In this document: positions 1 to 12,239 of the stretch, piece after piece
Layout of the letters: every line of letters begins with the position of its first letter
Numbering within the stretch: the first letter of the stretch is position 1
Assembly (NCBI GenBank): GCA_940671915.1
Contig: CALNVZ010003435.1
Span: 2,300,752 to 2,364,751 of the forward strand
Reading direction: 5' to 3'
Length of the DNA stretch: 64,000 nucleotides
From: Paracentrotus lividus
Lineage: Eukaryota; Echinodermata; Echinoidea; Camarodonta; Echinidae
The notes under the pieces: generated by a model
Told to the model about the DNA's origin: nothing
The model's database searches: none
What the model saw: only the letters and a program-made list of their open reading frames with translations
Program-made: the position numbers and the translations under genes

Positions 1-42
1 AAAAAAAAAAAAAAAAAAAAAAAAAAAGAAAAAAAGAAAAAA
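1..42. repeat. Poly-A tract at window edge
   Basis: The window opens with an almost pure A run with three G interruptions. It could be the tail of a retroposed copy lying to the left, or simple sequence; the left side is outside the window. Confidence 0.8.
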
Positions 43-1188
43 GAATGTATTTCGTTTAACCAGAAAGTTTGCGGACTTCGGTGTATAGGCCTACAACAAA
101 ATATTTATGTAATTATCTTTTAAACTAATTTAATTTCTATTTGCTGGAAAGGGACACAATAATTATTGATATCTGAAAATCATATGAGCTTTCTCAAACA
201 TAATGATAGATTATGCATGATCTAAAACAAAATTTGTCGTAGGCCAGTGTAGTATAATCTAATGTTTGATTATATTAAAATGTCTGTCGATGCATGAGGT
301 ATAACTTTCCTTATTATAGACCCTGTCACACATCACATTATATTTCGATGAATTAAGTTATTATACTTCCAAGATATGTGAAGAAAAAAAAAACATACAA
401 ATAAAAAGCAATGTATATGCCTACCATTACCTTCATGGACCGCAGACAGAGATAAATAGGAGCACCTTTTCCGGTAATCATAAATAAAAACTATATGGCC
501 TATACCGGGGCCTATAATAACAATAATAATGATAACAGTCATCAGATTGTCTATTTAGACTGAGTTCATTCCCCTTGCACAATTAACGTTCAGAGGCCCC
601 TGATATTCAAACACAAGAACTGTGAACAAAAAAGAAAGAAGAATAAGAAAGAATAGAAAAGGAATTTGGAAATTAATACTGGAAATATACCACAGGACAG
701 AACGGATGTATATAAGCGCGTCTTTATATTTTTAGGCCTATATAGGACAAAGATTGAATCATACAGGGGCACATAATGACGACTAACTTTAGGATCAGAG
801 TGGAAAATATTATTTTAAGAAGTTGATATTCATCATACAAACCTACCATCAAAAATATATACATGAGCATTTAAGCCTAATCATGGATATCACGTGGTAT
901 TAGCCTCTAAATTGATAATATCTGGAAAGGGGATACTATCATGACTATGAAGGTGTGGTGAGCGGAGATAGGGCCTATGTCATTTTAAGATTACCCCTTT
1001 GAATTGCTACAACCTGTTCGCATAAAATAAAAGAACTCTGTGTCATATGTCCTTTTAAATGAGAGGTCAGACATCCCTCTCCCGTAAGTTAAACTTTTTT
1101 TGTCAATGATTTTTGAAATATGAAATTCCAGCTATTTTTCTACATATCAATGTTTTTGGTAAAATTACAGCGACGCGTAAATTAAGCA
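43..1188. other. AT-rich sequence, no gene seen
   Basis: Unique-looking AT-rich DNA with TAGGCCTA motifs near 84 and 735. The only open frames are short and of random composition. No splice-site pair enclosing an open frame was found. Confidence 0.5.
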
Positions 1189-1512
1189 GTGAACACAAAA
1201 TTACCTCGTACGCAATCACGTTTTTACTCACTATCTAAACAATGTTTTGTAAAATATTACACAAATTTGCTTTTGTATGATTACTTGACCAGCTTAGCGA
1301 TTTTTAGTGCTCAAACATCACGCATTACAAAACTACGTCGAATTCTGAATAGATGCATGTATTTATCAGCGCCTCGCGCGGGTGAGCGGAGACTAGGCCC
1401 TGTACGGTACCTTATTGGCTTGCAGCAGTTTTCTTCCAATGGAAAGTCAATGCTGAAAAGTGTCTTGAGCACCTACAGCCAAGTCAAGGTGGCATATCCC
1501 AAAAGGGTCTAA
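1189..1512 (+). mobile_element. Possible LINE-derived open fragment (107 codons)
   Basis: An open frame of 107 codons lies in a CpG-richer patch. Its middle (about residues 45-60, SRITKLRRILNRCM) resembles the stretch after the reverse-transcriptase core in CR1/Jockey-type LINEs, where a basic helix of the form ..KLQ.LQNR..R.. is followed by a short 'L.WL.' segment (here LIGLQQF). No catalytic RT motif is present, there is no flanking tail, and the call rests on loose resemblance. It could equally be a chance open frame. Confidence 0.2.
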
Positions 1513-2143
1513 AAATTCTACTAAACAAAATTTTGAAAATCTAATGGAAGAATTGTATTGCAATGAGACTATAGATTATCTTAATTTATTTTGAGGTAGG
1601 TTTAAAGCTGGTTTCGCTAATTATTATTGAGAAGTTTCCTCATCAACCAAGAGGGCGACTGACAGCCATTTTACAGTACTGACTAATGTTGGTTTGCAGC
1701 TGTATGTGGTACACAACTGAATCATGGGGTGGAAAGAGGAAACCAATGCGTACTGTGACTGAATGAAGCGCTGCTGTACAAAGTGAATGGTGGTTTCCTC
1801 AATCACGATTATGCCGTTTCTGCACCAAATTCTGGATTTTGGAAGCAGAATTCAGGTAGACCTATTTAGATAAGAATCTATTTTATGATTTTTTTTTTCT
1901 TTTTTCATGATGCATGATGATGATGTGTGCGCTCGATGAGTTGATTTGAGTGTGGTGTTGTGTTGGCAGTCGATCGTTAGGTGAAAGAAGCAAAACTAAA
2001 AGTTAGTATGGTAGAAAGTGTATGAGAGAGAGGAGGAGGCGGAATGGGGAAGTGTTGAGTAGATAGATCTATAGGTTATAACCATTTCAATTCTAAATTT
2101 GTTCCAACAAATTTTTGTTACAAAATATTGGCATAGATATCTC
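1513..2143. other. No gene seen
   Basis: AT-rich DNA with a T-rich run near 1,890-1,905 and short GAT repeats. Nothing else was recognised. Confidence 0.5.
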
Positions 2144-2147
2144 TTAA

Positions 2148-2949
2148 GGGCCTGTCCCACAGAAGGCGACAACCTACAAACTACCTGTCGCCACCATTCG
2201 CAGGTCCAATCGCCATTAAAATCGTGAATTATCGCGTCTTTCGCCTAAAGAGACGGAGCAAAATTCAGTTCGTCATTGGATTTTCAACAAGTTTAACAAT
2301 AGCCGGCGTCAGTTAGGTTGACGTCAATGACCGTAGCCTGTCTTCTCTTGTCGCGACAAGGGGCTATCGTAGATTGTCGCCAGATAGAACATGTTTAGCA
2401 GAACGGCGGCCAGTTGTAGGTTGCCGTGCTACAGTGTACGTTGCACGCACCTCTGAACTAAACAGCTAGTGAAATTTAAGACGCTACGGCCTTATTCACC
2501 AAAATCAGGATCGGCCTCCCATTCAGATATTGTACAGTCGCCGCAAATTTTTTAAATTTTCAGAAATCACTCACGACCCAAATTATAATGCGCGACTGAG
2601 AGGACAATCACGAACCTAAAGGTGACAGGACACCATCAGGTAGAAAACACTCGATCGTCTGTGTTAGTCGCAAGGTTCGCCACAGTGCGCAAGTTCATAT
2701 TTTGGTTGATTTTAAGCTGCAACAAGAGAAGTTGAGCCACGAGATGCGATAAGGTCGAGGCTAAGTTATCGGATACAAGCTATTGTTAGTCTATTGTTTG
2801 CATGGAAGCAAGTGGTTGTCGTAGCCTATTGTAGTCAGAGTCGTAGATACGTATATGATCTTAGGTCACTTACGATTCTGACACGATTCTGGCAGGTTCT
2901 AACCTGCATAGGTTGTCGCCACAACGATCGCCTCCTGTGGGACAGGCCC
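2148..2949. mobile_element. TTAA-flanked MITE with GGGCCTGTCCCAC termini
   Basis: The element is about 802 bp. It begins GGGCCTGTCCCACAG and ends CTGTGGGACAGGCCC, which is an inverted repeat, and it is bracketed by TTAA at 2144-2147 and 2950-2953. Inner arms also match partly: AGGCGACAACCTA on the left against a reverse-complement GGCGACAACCTA on the right. The interior is GC- and CpG-richer than the flanks and has no long open frame, so it is non-autonomous. TTAA duplication is the signature of the piggyBac superfamily; that assignment follows from the target site only. Confidence 0.8.
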
Positions 2950-2953
2950 TTAA

Positions 2954-3773
2954 GACTCTAGATCTAGATCTACATGTAGATCTACATGGAATCTGAAGTG
3001 GTTAAAAACTGCCTGCTCCATTCCTTTTAATTAAATATAAATAATTGAAGAGAAAATGGATCTCTCTCAGTTTGTCTTTTGACAGTTCTGTGGTTCATCT
3101 CACTAATCGCCATTCAGGAGAAAGGACAATTATCCTAGACCAGCTGACGATATATATCCATATTGCTGAGTGTCATTGTGCTATGAGTGAGTGAGACCTA
3201 AGCCTAGGCAAAGAAGAGGGTTTCAGCTGAGGGGGGGGGGGTAGCCACTTTGTACAATTTATATCTTTTATAACAGTTAAATCTGATTGAACAGTCCTCA
3301 GATTTTTTTGTCCTTGAAGATGCATTCGAGGATAAAGCTTATAATCTTTGTTAAAACTAAGACGACAACATGTACATTAGACCGAATTAAACAAACCATT
3401 TTTGTTAAATTCATCTTCTGTCTCCATTATGATCACATTCCACCCTTAGTGCCAGGTGCAGTCTCAACAGTGAGTTTATAAATGCTACACATGTACATGG
3501 TACTACTTGTATGTGCAGTAAATCAAACGATGACAGATGCAGGTGTAACAAAGTCTGACATCAATTACCTCATTCTTAAAGTTGTTTGAGATGTGCATTT
3601 CACCATCATATGGAAAGACGGCCATATGGTGCCAAGACAATGGTAGAGTACATTAAAAGATGCAAAAAAACAGAGAAGACAAGTTGATTTATCTTTGTGC
3701 CAGGGAAGATTTAGTTAGGTACTTTTTGCAAAGCGTTGGATAATTAATACAAATTTATTCCACTGGTCAATAG
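2954..3773. other. No gene seen
   Basis: Contains a G10 run at about 3,232-3,241 and TACATGTACAT motifs near 3,490. The open frame around 3,287-3,481 has no recognisable features and is taken as chance. Confidence 0.5.
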
Positions 3774-3881
3774 ATTAAATTTTAGTCAGTTTTTTATTGT
3801 GAATATTTTGTACTGTAGTTATTAAATTAAATTTTAGTCAGTTTTTTTATTCTGAATATTTTGTACTGTAGTTATTAAATT
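3774..3881. repeat. Two-copy tandem duplication, ~52-bp unit
   Basis: A unit beginning ATTAAATTTTAGTCAG and ending TTGTACTGTAGTT occurs at 3774 and again at 3826, with one extra T and one substitution in the second copy. A third copy starts (ATTAAATTTT) and breaks off. The near-identity suggests a fairly young duplication. Confidence 0.85.
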
Positions 3882-5070
3882 TTTAACATATTTAATTTAT
3901 TTTGCCAGAAAATTTTTACCTCTGATTCATCATTTTGGAAGCAAATCCTCCAGTCTTCAGCAATGACACAAAGAAATATTTCTTCTGTGGGTGTTGCCAT
4001 TTTCAACTGGCCTTGTATTGGTACCTACTGTGTACAATGTAAGTTAATGCCATTATTTCTAAATTAAAAATGTAAACAGTTTTGAAAGAAATATGAAACA
4101 GGTTAAATGTATAACTGATAATCCTCGTCTTACAAGATTTTCATTTTTTTTTTGCCATTTGGCATTGTTCTTTTATCTTCCCCTTTGTTTGAAACTAAAT
4201 GTACACATCACATGAGATTTGGTTTAAGAAAATCTAGTGTAGTGGGAAAGGTGAACAGAATTATGGTGAGCCTTCAAATTATTTTATTATAGTAAAAGAT
4301 CCACTACAAAGGATTGCTCTTCAAATGCGATTATAGTAAAAAATATGACAGTATAAGTATAACGGTTAAAATGTTCATGCCGAACGCTTGTGTGTAGTCC
4401 CATACATGCATTTTTGTGTGTAGAGCATGTTACTTTTGGCAAAATTAGGTTAATTTCTCTTCATTTTGTTAATTCCTAATGCTTAACAGCACACATCAAT
4501 TCTTAGGTGAATTGTTATCAACCATTCCAAATGACTTTGGGACAATATCTTTCACAATTCAATCTCATGACCTCAGCAATAATTAAACTTTAATTAATGG
4601 CATATATGTTGCTTTATTGGGCAAGCATGCAAGAACTGAGTACGATGATCCATGGTTTCTCCAACTGGTAAATTATAGGTAAACCAAGGGTTTGTGCAGG
4701 CAGCTCTGATATTGATATTGCATACTGCCATCTGTGGTAGGAATTGTAGAATGTGTCTTGCTTCATCTGAAGAACAAGTTGAAATATTACCTACGTTTCA
4801 AATGAAAGGTAATGTTTGAGTGGTTATTTTCACAGTGGTTTTATTTTCATGAATTTCATTTCACTGGAAAACATGTCCACTTCAAAGTATGGCCATTCAT
4901 AGTACATGAAAAAAATAAAAATTGTGAAATTAAACTTTCACAAATTTTTGCACACTATCTGTTCGTGAAAATATTTGCTTATGTAATTCAATCATGGCTG
5001 CTAACATCTTTGCAAGATGAATGTTGAGTGTGTGAATAATATAGGTACATGCATTATTTAGATCTTTTTT
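3882..5070. other. No gene seen
   Basis: AT-rich DNA without convincing exon structure. A donor-like GTAAGTTA follows 4,039, but no coding frame or paired acceptor supports an exon. Confidence 0.45.
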
Positions 5071-5813
5071 ATGCCTCCTACGCTCACAGAAGGTGGTGCC
5101 AGAGGCATTATGTTTTCGGGTTGTCCGTCCGTCCGGTTTGCTCATTATCGCGATATCTCAAGAACCACTTGAGATATCAACTTCAGACTTTGGGATAGTA
5201 TGTATCACCAAAGCAAGATGATCTGATTAGATTTTGGAGTTTGTAGGTCAAAGGTCAAGGGTCACAGAGGTCAAATTGTGAAATTCCATGTATTGAGTTC
5301 GTTGTCGCGATATCTTGAGAACCAGTTGAGATATGAGCTTCATATTTATAAGAAGTATGTGTCGCCATAACAAGACGATCTGAGTAGATTTTGGATTCTG
5401 TAAGTCATAGGTCAAGGGTCACAGAAGTCAAATTGTGAAATTCCATGTATTGAGATCGTTATCGCGATATCTCAAGAACCAAAAGAGATATGAGCTTCAA
5501 ACTTTAGGGGAGTACACATGTACATGTATATCACCATATAAATATGATTTGATTAGATTATATAGTATGTAGGTCAAATTGGGAAATACTGTGTATTTAT
5601 GTTCGATATTGCCGTATGAAGACAATCTATTAGATTCTGGAGAATGTAGGCCAAAAATTTAGCAGGGACTATGATCTAAGAATGTTTGGAGTCCTAAGGT
5701 CAAAGGTCAAGGTTAAACATGTCTTTGAAGAAAATGAATAGATGAGTGTGCTATATATTTCTGATCTGGCAATGGCAGAGGCATATATTTCTGCGCACGG
5801 TCGAGGATTCATC
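5071..5813. repeat. Dispersed-type repeat with three tandem ~160-bp modules
   Basis: The block opens ATGCCTCC, followed by GAGGCATTATGTTTTCGGG and a GTCCGTCCGTCC run. Three imperfect modules follow, each beginning (T)CGCGATATCT(C/T)(A/G)AGAACC, at about 5,143, 5,305 and 5,462. Each carries GATCTGA-TAGATTTTGGA and AGGTCAA-GGTCAAGGGTCACAG further along; the third module is degenerate. The block closes with GCAGAGGCAT near 5,785, an inverted echo of the opening ATGCCTC. I recall this GTCCGTCC-plus-GCGATATCTC style from other marine invertebrate genomes but cannot name the family. No protein frame spans the modules. Confidence 0.75.
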
Positions 5814-7865
5814 TTGTTTTTGTCTATTGTTGTTGTTTTTTAATATAGGAAATTGGAAAGTATGGATTGTTTGGACTCATGGAAATTGCTGATGTTCATG
5901 TGATCAAAAGTCATGTACATGTACATGTATTAGTCACCTAAGAAATGATTTTTTTATATTTTGTTTTCTTCAAAATCATAAGTGACTCTGGCAAAGAAAA
6001 TGGTGAACATTCCTAATGTGTGTACAAAAAAAAAATTGTGAATTATCACCCTCATATATTTCTTTTATTTGAAACTTCTGCTTGAACAATTTTTACAGAT
6101 CAAATTTCCTTGAATCAAGCTTGTTTGCTACATATTATAAAGTATAATGAGGAAAATAGATTTGGTCATTCACCAAGAGAGGAAATTGTATTTTCATTTC
6201 AAGGCAAGTCAACAGGACAAATGAAGTGCTCATTGATTGAAAATGCCTTGAGATGGCCAAGAGAGGGCTCACTATTCTAAGCCACTCTTCTGACACTGTC
6301 TGTCCCTGTCAATTCCTAGTTTTGTAACAAACCAACATCCATCACATAGTGCATAATACAGAGTCTGAATATAAGAGAATAGATAGCATAACTACTCTAT
6401 AAATTAGGAATAGGAGTCCCCCCCCCCCCTGAAGACATGGTATGATTGTGTAAAATTGGAGTCTTTGCCTGCAGACTAAGACATGTACCTTTCATTTTAC
6501 TAGAATCCTCCGGCATGATATCTTTAAATTAAAATTATCAGCAACACTACATATCTTCAGAACTTGATTTGATTTTTGCACCATCATCTGCACAGTAAAA
6601 AAAAAAGCTTGGAGGTAAGAAACGAAAGAAAAATAGAATATACAGACCAGAAATTTAATGGTTTTATGGAGAAATTGTATCTAAATCAAAACCTGTATAT
6701 CTTTCGAGAGGTAATCTTTTGAAAATAGTTAAATGAAAAAGTGAAAAAGCAGATTCTCTTTTACCTGGAAATAGAGTTACAAAGGCCTGATAATATCTAT
6801 TGAATAAATTGCTCGGGCGAAATTGTATTCTTTACATACCAAAATGACTTTGAGATGAGGAGGACTCATGAAGTGTAGTATTGAGCCGAGTCAAACAACA
6901 CGATGGGTGTGGTTAATGCAAGGGGAAATATATGTATTTTGTGATTTCATCATGTCTTTACAGCATCACTTATAAAATGAAGAGTTTGATTCCAAAAGGG
7001 ACTAAATCCACTTTTGTAACTTCAGAGTAAATGGCATTTCTTTGTCAGATTTTTTACAGGCGTCTATGGAAAATTGACATTACAAAATGCATTTTGTTAC
7101 AGTTGCAATCAACAATTAAGAAAATCCTTTTGTTCAAAGACGGGTATGTACCTGAACAATGGCCTGATATCAATAACTCAATCTTCATCAAATGTGGATT
7201 TAGTCCCTTTTGGAATGAAACTTTTCATATATTCTGAGGAGTTTCTTATTTCAGATGCAATTTGCTGAGTTTGTATTGATGCAGAAACCTCAAGATATAC
7301 AAATTACAATCAAATAACAATTTTTTATTCCATACTATCAGTTTTGCTTCCATACATGTACATTTAAAAAAAAATGTCTTCCTTATTGCTTGATATATTC
7401 TGGTTGTCACAAAGACATAATACCTTTCAAAAGTACCTTTTGATTTGCAAGGGAAATATTAACCAAATGAAAGGATTAATGGAAAGTTGTTTATTTTATT
7501 GAATTTATGGGATATATAATTTATGGGACATATAATTTATCAATTTGGATATTACACAGTATAGGCTATTCCCATATGACTCATTCCCGAATTTTTGTAC
7601 GCCACCCTTATAAGCTGAATAATGTACTAAAATAGCCAGCTTGATTTTAAATATGAACCAATAAATCCATTATTAAAATATTTATAAGTAACAATAAAGT
7701 ATATATCAATTCAGGAAACAGTGTGTCATTTTCAATGCTCTTTTCTACTTATTGATTGTTGCAAATTGCTGCAACCTTCAGTGCAGTGTTCATTAAAGCA
7801 CCATTTCGAATATCTATTATTCAGGCCAGGAAACACAAGTATCAGTGTTATTGTCATGATGTGCT
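5814..7865. other. No gene seen
   Basis: AT-rich DNA with a C10 run near 6,419-6,428 and short A runs. A ten-base word is repeated (ATATAATTTATGGGA-like, 7,510-7,540). Nothing coding was recognised. Confidence 0.45.
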
Positions 7866-7868
7866 TTA

Positions 7869-8377
7869 GAGTGTGTTCAATGTCCAGTTTCAAATTTATA
7901 CGCCAACATGAATCATGATACAAAACGCAATCACAAAACTCAAACACAAACGCGATCAACGGTGCACCGTTCAGTGTCCAAAATTTAAACGTGTTTATAC
8001 GTCGATCGTCTTTAAATTCCCCACTCTCAAAAAACAAATATCTTCTCCTTTTTTCAATTGCACCGGAAGCTTCCATTGCGAGAGCACATTTAAACACGTT
8101 TGAAAACTCAATCCTGTTCAATGTCGCATTTCGTTGCAATCGCGATGCTCAAGGTCGTAAAATTGAAGCTGATTGCGTTTGTAAACGCATCTTTTTCGGC
8201 GTTTAAATTTTCGGCGTTTAAATTTTAATTGAGATTTGAAACACGTTTATTTTTACGACCGGCGATGAAAGACAATGAACACCCTTTTGTTTTTCTTTAT
8301 ATCAGCGTTTTGTGTTTGCGTTTTGTATCATGATTCATGTTGGCGTATAAATTTGAAACTGGACATTGAACACACTC
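7869..8377. mobile_element. TTA-flanked MITE with 62-bp identical TIRs (PIF/Harbinger-like)
   Basis: The element is 509 bp. The first 62 bp (GAGTGTGTTCAATGTCCAGT...) are repeated exactly in inverted orientation at the right end, and TTA flanks both ends (7866-7868, 8378-8380). A 3-bp TWA duplication is typical of PIF/Harbinger elements; the superfamily assignment is inferred from that alone. The interior is CpG-richer, with partly palindromic AAACGTGTTTATACG and CGTTTATTTTTACG arms. Open frames across it on both strands are by-products of the inverted structure, and no transposase motif is visible. The perfect TIRs suggest a young insertion. Confidence 0.88.
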
Positions 8378-8380
8378 TTA

Positions 8381-9428
8381 TACTCTGGATGTACAGTCAC
8401 TGATGTACACGAATAGCCACTAATGGGAATTGAAGCATGAAATGAAGCAGGGTAGCAAGATGATATGACCTTACCACATTTCATTCATAATTCATCTACT
8501 GAGGGCAAGAAAGGATTAACTCCATCATTTAGCATAGAATGAACGTCCCTCTATTCTCAGTAGATGGTCATTGTCATTAGCATACAGCGATGCAAAGAGA
8601 TGCAGAGAGTTGAGTATTTAAAACAAGAATTATATGAATCTAGCTGGGGTGATGAAGGGGTCAGGTTTTTCAACAGACCTGTTCACATTTAGGTCTGTTC
8701 ACACTCGCCTCTTTTCTGCCTGCCCACTACACATATAGAAATAGACAATTTATTTTCTTGTCTTTAGCTGATGTGAATGTATTTGGCAGTGTTAAAATTA
8801 CCCTTTTCTTTACAAGAGGTCCTTTTTCGAGTTGCCTGTAACTGAAAAATTCTTTTCATCGACTCTGATTTGCTTTGACTCTTTCCTATGTTTGCCAGAG
8901 CCATTTCAGAATTTGCTGGAGCTATAGTAACATGTAATTTGCTCCGAGCTCTTGTATTTTTCCACTGCTATGTGTCATAGAGCACTCCATCTTATCAGTT
9001 TGTGGGATTTGTTGTTGTACTCACTCAGAAAACAACTTTGAAATTGAATAAATCACAAACTAACACGTACACAATAAGTTAAGCTTGGTGAGTTTCTCTA
9101 TGGTATTCAAAAAGAGATATTGAATTTGAACTTTGTTATCAAATATTGTGTAAGAGGTGGATATCCTGTAACTTCAAGTACTGTCACATGATATTGGTTG
9201 TTTTTTCAAGTAGGATCAATTACAAATGGGGAAACGGTCAGTTTCCAAAGCAGTTAGAAACACATTAGCCCCAAACAGAAATGGTAGTGAAATTATATTC
9301 ATGTAGATACATAGGCCTATATGGCTTTGAATTTGTACTATTTATTTTAGGAGTAAAGAAGCAGAAAATAATTACTTGAAAAACTTATTTAATAGTTCTG
9401 ACAGCACTCTTTTGTCAAAATCAAATTG
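8381..9428. other. No gene seen
   Basis: Unique AT-rich sequence. An 11-bp inverted pair CATCTACTGAG/CTCAGTAGATG lies at about 8,493 and 8,557. No exon was recognised. Confidence 0.45.
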
Positions 9429-9581
9429 TTCTGATAGTAGGCCTACATTTTTCAATGCAATACCTTGTACAAAATATGGTTCTGATAGTAGGCCTACATT
9501 TTTCAATGCAATACCTTGTACAAAATATGGTTCTGATAGTAGGCCTACATTTTTCAATGCAATACCTTGTACAAAATATAT
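9429..9581. repeat. 51-bp minisatellite, three copies
   Basis: Three head-to-tail copies of a 51-bp unit begin TTCTGATAGTAGGCCTACAT, at 9429, 9480 and 9531. They are identical apart from the very end of the third. Because 51 is a multiple of three and the unit lacks stops in one frame on each strand, open frames of about 80 codons appear on both strands; these are repeat artefacts, not genes. Each unit carries the TAGGCCTA palindrome. Confidence 0.95.
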
Positions 9582-11193
9582 GATTTTGCAAAGTTTAACA
9601 TGTAAACGTGCGGTCAATTTAGTTTAACTCATAGGTCTATGGATTATCAGTATCTGCACTCCTACATTTGAATCTATTTTTCTTGGTGATTACTTCTTGA
9701 AAAACCTATTTGTTAGAGCCCTTCTTGTAGAGCTTCATGTGCTTGAAGGTCTTTAATCAGCACCTAATAAGAAGTATGTTGCATTGTTAATTGTTTCCTT
9801 AATCAAGATGTAGGCCCTATTTGCATTGATGATACGGCTTCTAAGACTCTCTTGATACTCTATCCATTCCAAACGAGAGATATTCTGTTAAAAATATTAT
9901 ATAGCCTATGCGCTTCAAGTTGTCCTTTTGCAAGGATATATATTCGAGTCTAATAGTTTCTAAGTAAAATATGTAAAGATTATCTTCTTTTTTTCTAGTG
10001 GGGGGGGGGGGGTCCTTATATCCTCTGTCACAAGAAAATAGGGTCCTAATGAATATTTGATCTTATATCTTTTTTTACAGACATTTTAATGGTTACTAAT
10101 AAGGTTTGCCATCAGCATGGGGCTATGAACACTGCTCCACCCTGCGAGGCTTTTCCATGAATAGAAGCAAGCTTTCATTGGAGAATGGCAGAAATGCTGT
10201 GTATCGTGTATCATGAGAACAATCTCATGTGAATAGGGTCATGGATAGTTTGCATATTATTGTCCAAAATTTGACCCCGGGCTGTGCATTGTGACTCAGC
10301 TTGATTTGCATTTCTTTCTGCAGCCAACAATTATCTTCCCTGGAGTTTGAAGTCCCTTGCATGTATGCATTACCTTGAAACTTGGAACAGAAAAAGAATA
10401 CTAAACAGTGTGAAGACAGTACACGATTTGAATAGTTGAAAGAATCAATTGTTTGCTTAGGTTAGGAGACATCAGATAACCTAGTTAAAATAATTTTCAT
10501 ATTTTTCTTGTGTCTGACAAGCATAAATATATTTTGTTTTGACTCTACAAAATCATCACAATTTATCACAAATTCTGAAAAATTACGTACTTAAATATTT
10601 TGTTCAATTATCCCTTGATTTTTTAACAAGATAAGTTTCTTAACAAAATAATTATCACTATTCATTTGAAAGCAGAAAAAATTATCTACCAATGCTGATG
10701 TTTTTCGTACGGTAATGTAAAACAAGTTGATCGTTACATTTTTTTTAAGAGGAAAGGGTCAATTCCGGTACTTCTTGTGAAAAGCAAACTTGAATGGTTG
10801 TTATTCACAACTACCATTCTTCAACAAATACCAAAGGATGGAAACCATAGAAAGAATGAAAGAAGGTTTTATATGACGGAGGAGATGCTTTTTTTAAATT
10901 ATAAGTAGTGAGTGAGGTAAATGTCATTTGTAAGCCGAGCTGTAAGTTTTCACAAGTTCTTGTCCTCTCTGAGGCTTAATTGTAATGCCTTTAGATAATA
11001 ATTGGTTCCTGGGATTCTTCAAGAATAAAGATCAACTGGTGGATATGCCAGAAACATTTTAGAAACCCATGAATACAAGAGGTTTGAATTAAGAAGTCTG
11101 CTTTTGTTTTGATCAAATATTGGTCAATTTTAGGCACTAAAAATTATAGAAAAGTTTTCATTGAAATATGTAAATGTATTCAAAATGGTTTTA
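9582..11193. other. No gene seen
   Basis: Contains a G12 run near 10,001-10,012 and otherwise ordinary AT-rich DNA. Nothing coding was recognised. Confidence 0.45.
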
Positions 11194-11342
11194 GGACAAC
11201 CACCCTTGGACAATTATCCCCAGACAACTACCCCACCAAAAATCTACTCCTAATTCTACACTTAACTATAACCCTATTTTGTGGGTAGTTGTTTGGGGGG
11301 GGGGGTGGAGTATAGTGTCCGGGGGGTAGTTGTCTTGATACT
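11194..11342. mobile_element. Small foldback element rich in GACAACTACCCC
   Basis: The left arm has GGACAACCACCCTTGGACAA and GACAACTACCCC. The right arm carries the reverse complement (GGGTAGTTGTTT, then GGGGGGTAGTTGTC), so the segment folds back on itself. A G11 run lies in the right arm. It is probably a short non-autonomous inverted-repeat element, and the exact ends are uncertain. Confidence 0.55.
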
Positions 11343-11925
11343 ATTCAACACAACTTGGCCTCTCAAAAAAGACTCAATTTGATGAATACAGAATTTAGAC
11401 ATCTGCAAACTGAGAAAAATCAAGTCAAAAGTCGAGATTAACATCAAATTCATTTTTCTCCCCTTGCCTTGGAGAGTTATGTGTTTACAAGTATATCTGA
11501 ATAAAAATTATATATTCAATAAATCAATAGAAATGTATGAATTAATTAATATCTATTTTTGTATCTTTATACAGATTTTGCTGATAGTTCACTGCTTTAC
11601 ATGGAGAGCAATCGACAAGGGTCTTTGTATACTAAATGTAAATAAGGTGAGTATCCAACATTCGTTATTATGGGGGTTTATTTATGAATCGTGAAGTGTA
11701 TCGAACCAACTCTAAGGGAATTGGTGCTCAGATAGATTGTCATATTGCAAAAAATAAAGAACATTGTGTACAAATATTTCTGAATACAGTTGAGGTTTCG
11801 CAGATTGATTCAATCATTTTGCTTAGCTATAAAAGGGAAACTTTTCTTGTCTTGTTCGAGTTTTACCATGGTTCATTATACGAAATATAACATATATTTG
11901 TAGATGGTAGATGTATAATTTGTGA
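11343..11925. other. No firm gene; one exon-like segment
   Basis: A segment at 11,575-11,646 is preceded by ATACAG and followed by AAG|GTGAGTAT, with 24 open codons. It is described under findings and is not strong enough to annotate as an exon. Confidence 0.35.
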
Positions 11926-12178
11926 GCCCCCCCCCCCACCCCCCAACATCCACATGTAGACCTATACCCTATATGGTATGAGCCCCCCCCCCCCTCAAAA
12001 AAAAAACAAACAAACAAAACAAACGCAACAAAAAAAAAAAACAAACAAACAAACAAAACAAAAACAAAACAAAACATAACAAAAAAAAAAAAACACCACA
12101 AACAAACAAGCAAAACAAAACAAAAAACAAAACATAACATAACAAAACAAAACAAACAAACAACAACAAAAAACAAGA
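11926..12178. repeat. C-runs and (CAAA)n-like A/C simple repeat
   Basis: Two C-rich runs (about 11,927-11,944 and 11,983-11,994) are followed by about 180 bp made only of A and C in AAAC/AAACAAAC-type words. Long open frames on the opposite strand (Phe/Cys/Val-rich) arise from this composition and are not genes. Confidence 0.92.
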
Positions 12179-12239
12179 AACAAAGAAGATATGTAAACAT
12201 ACTGTACTTTCCTTCAAAATTCTGCATATTTGATAGAGA

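Noticed and set aside
7732-8139. 135-codon minus-strand open frame
   Set aside because: It runs from flanking DNA into the TTA-flanked MITE and overlaps several open frames on the other strand. No transposase motif is present.
9429-9581. CRISPR-like array
   Set aside because: The copies are contiguous with no spacers, and the genome is eukaryotic.
9372-9627. Opposed 81- and 83-codon open frames
   Set aside because: Both are produced by the 51-bp tandem repeat, whose length is a multiple of three.
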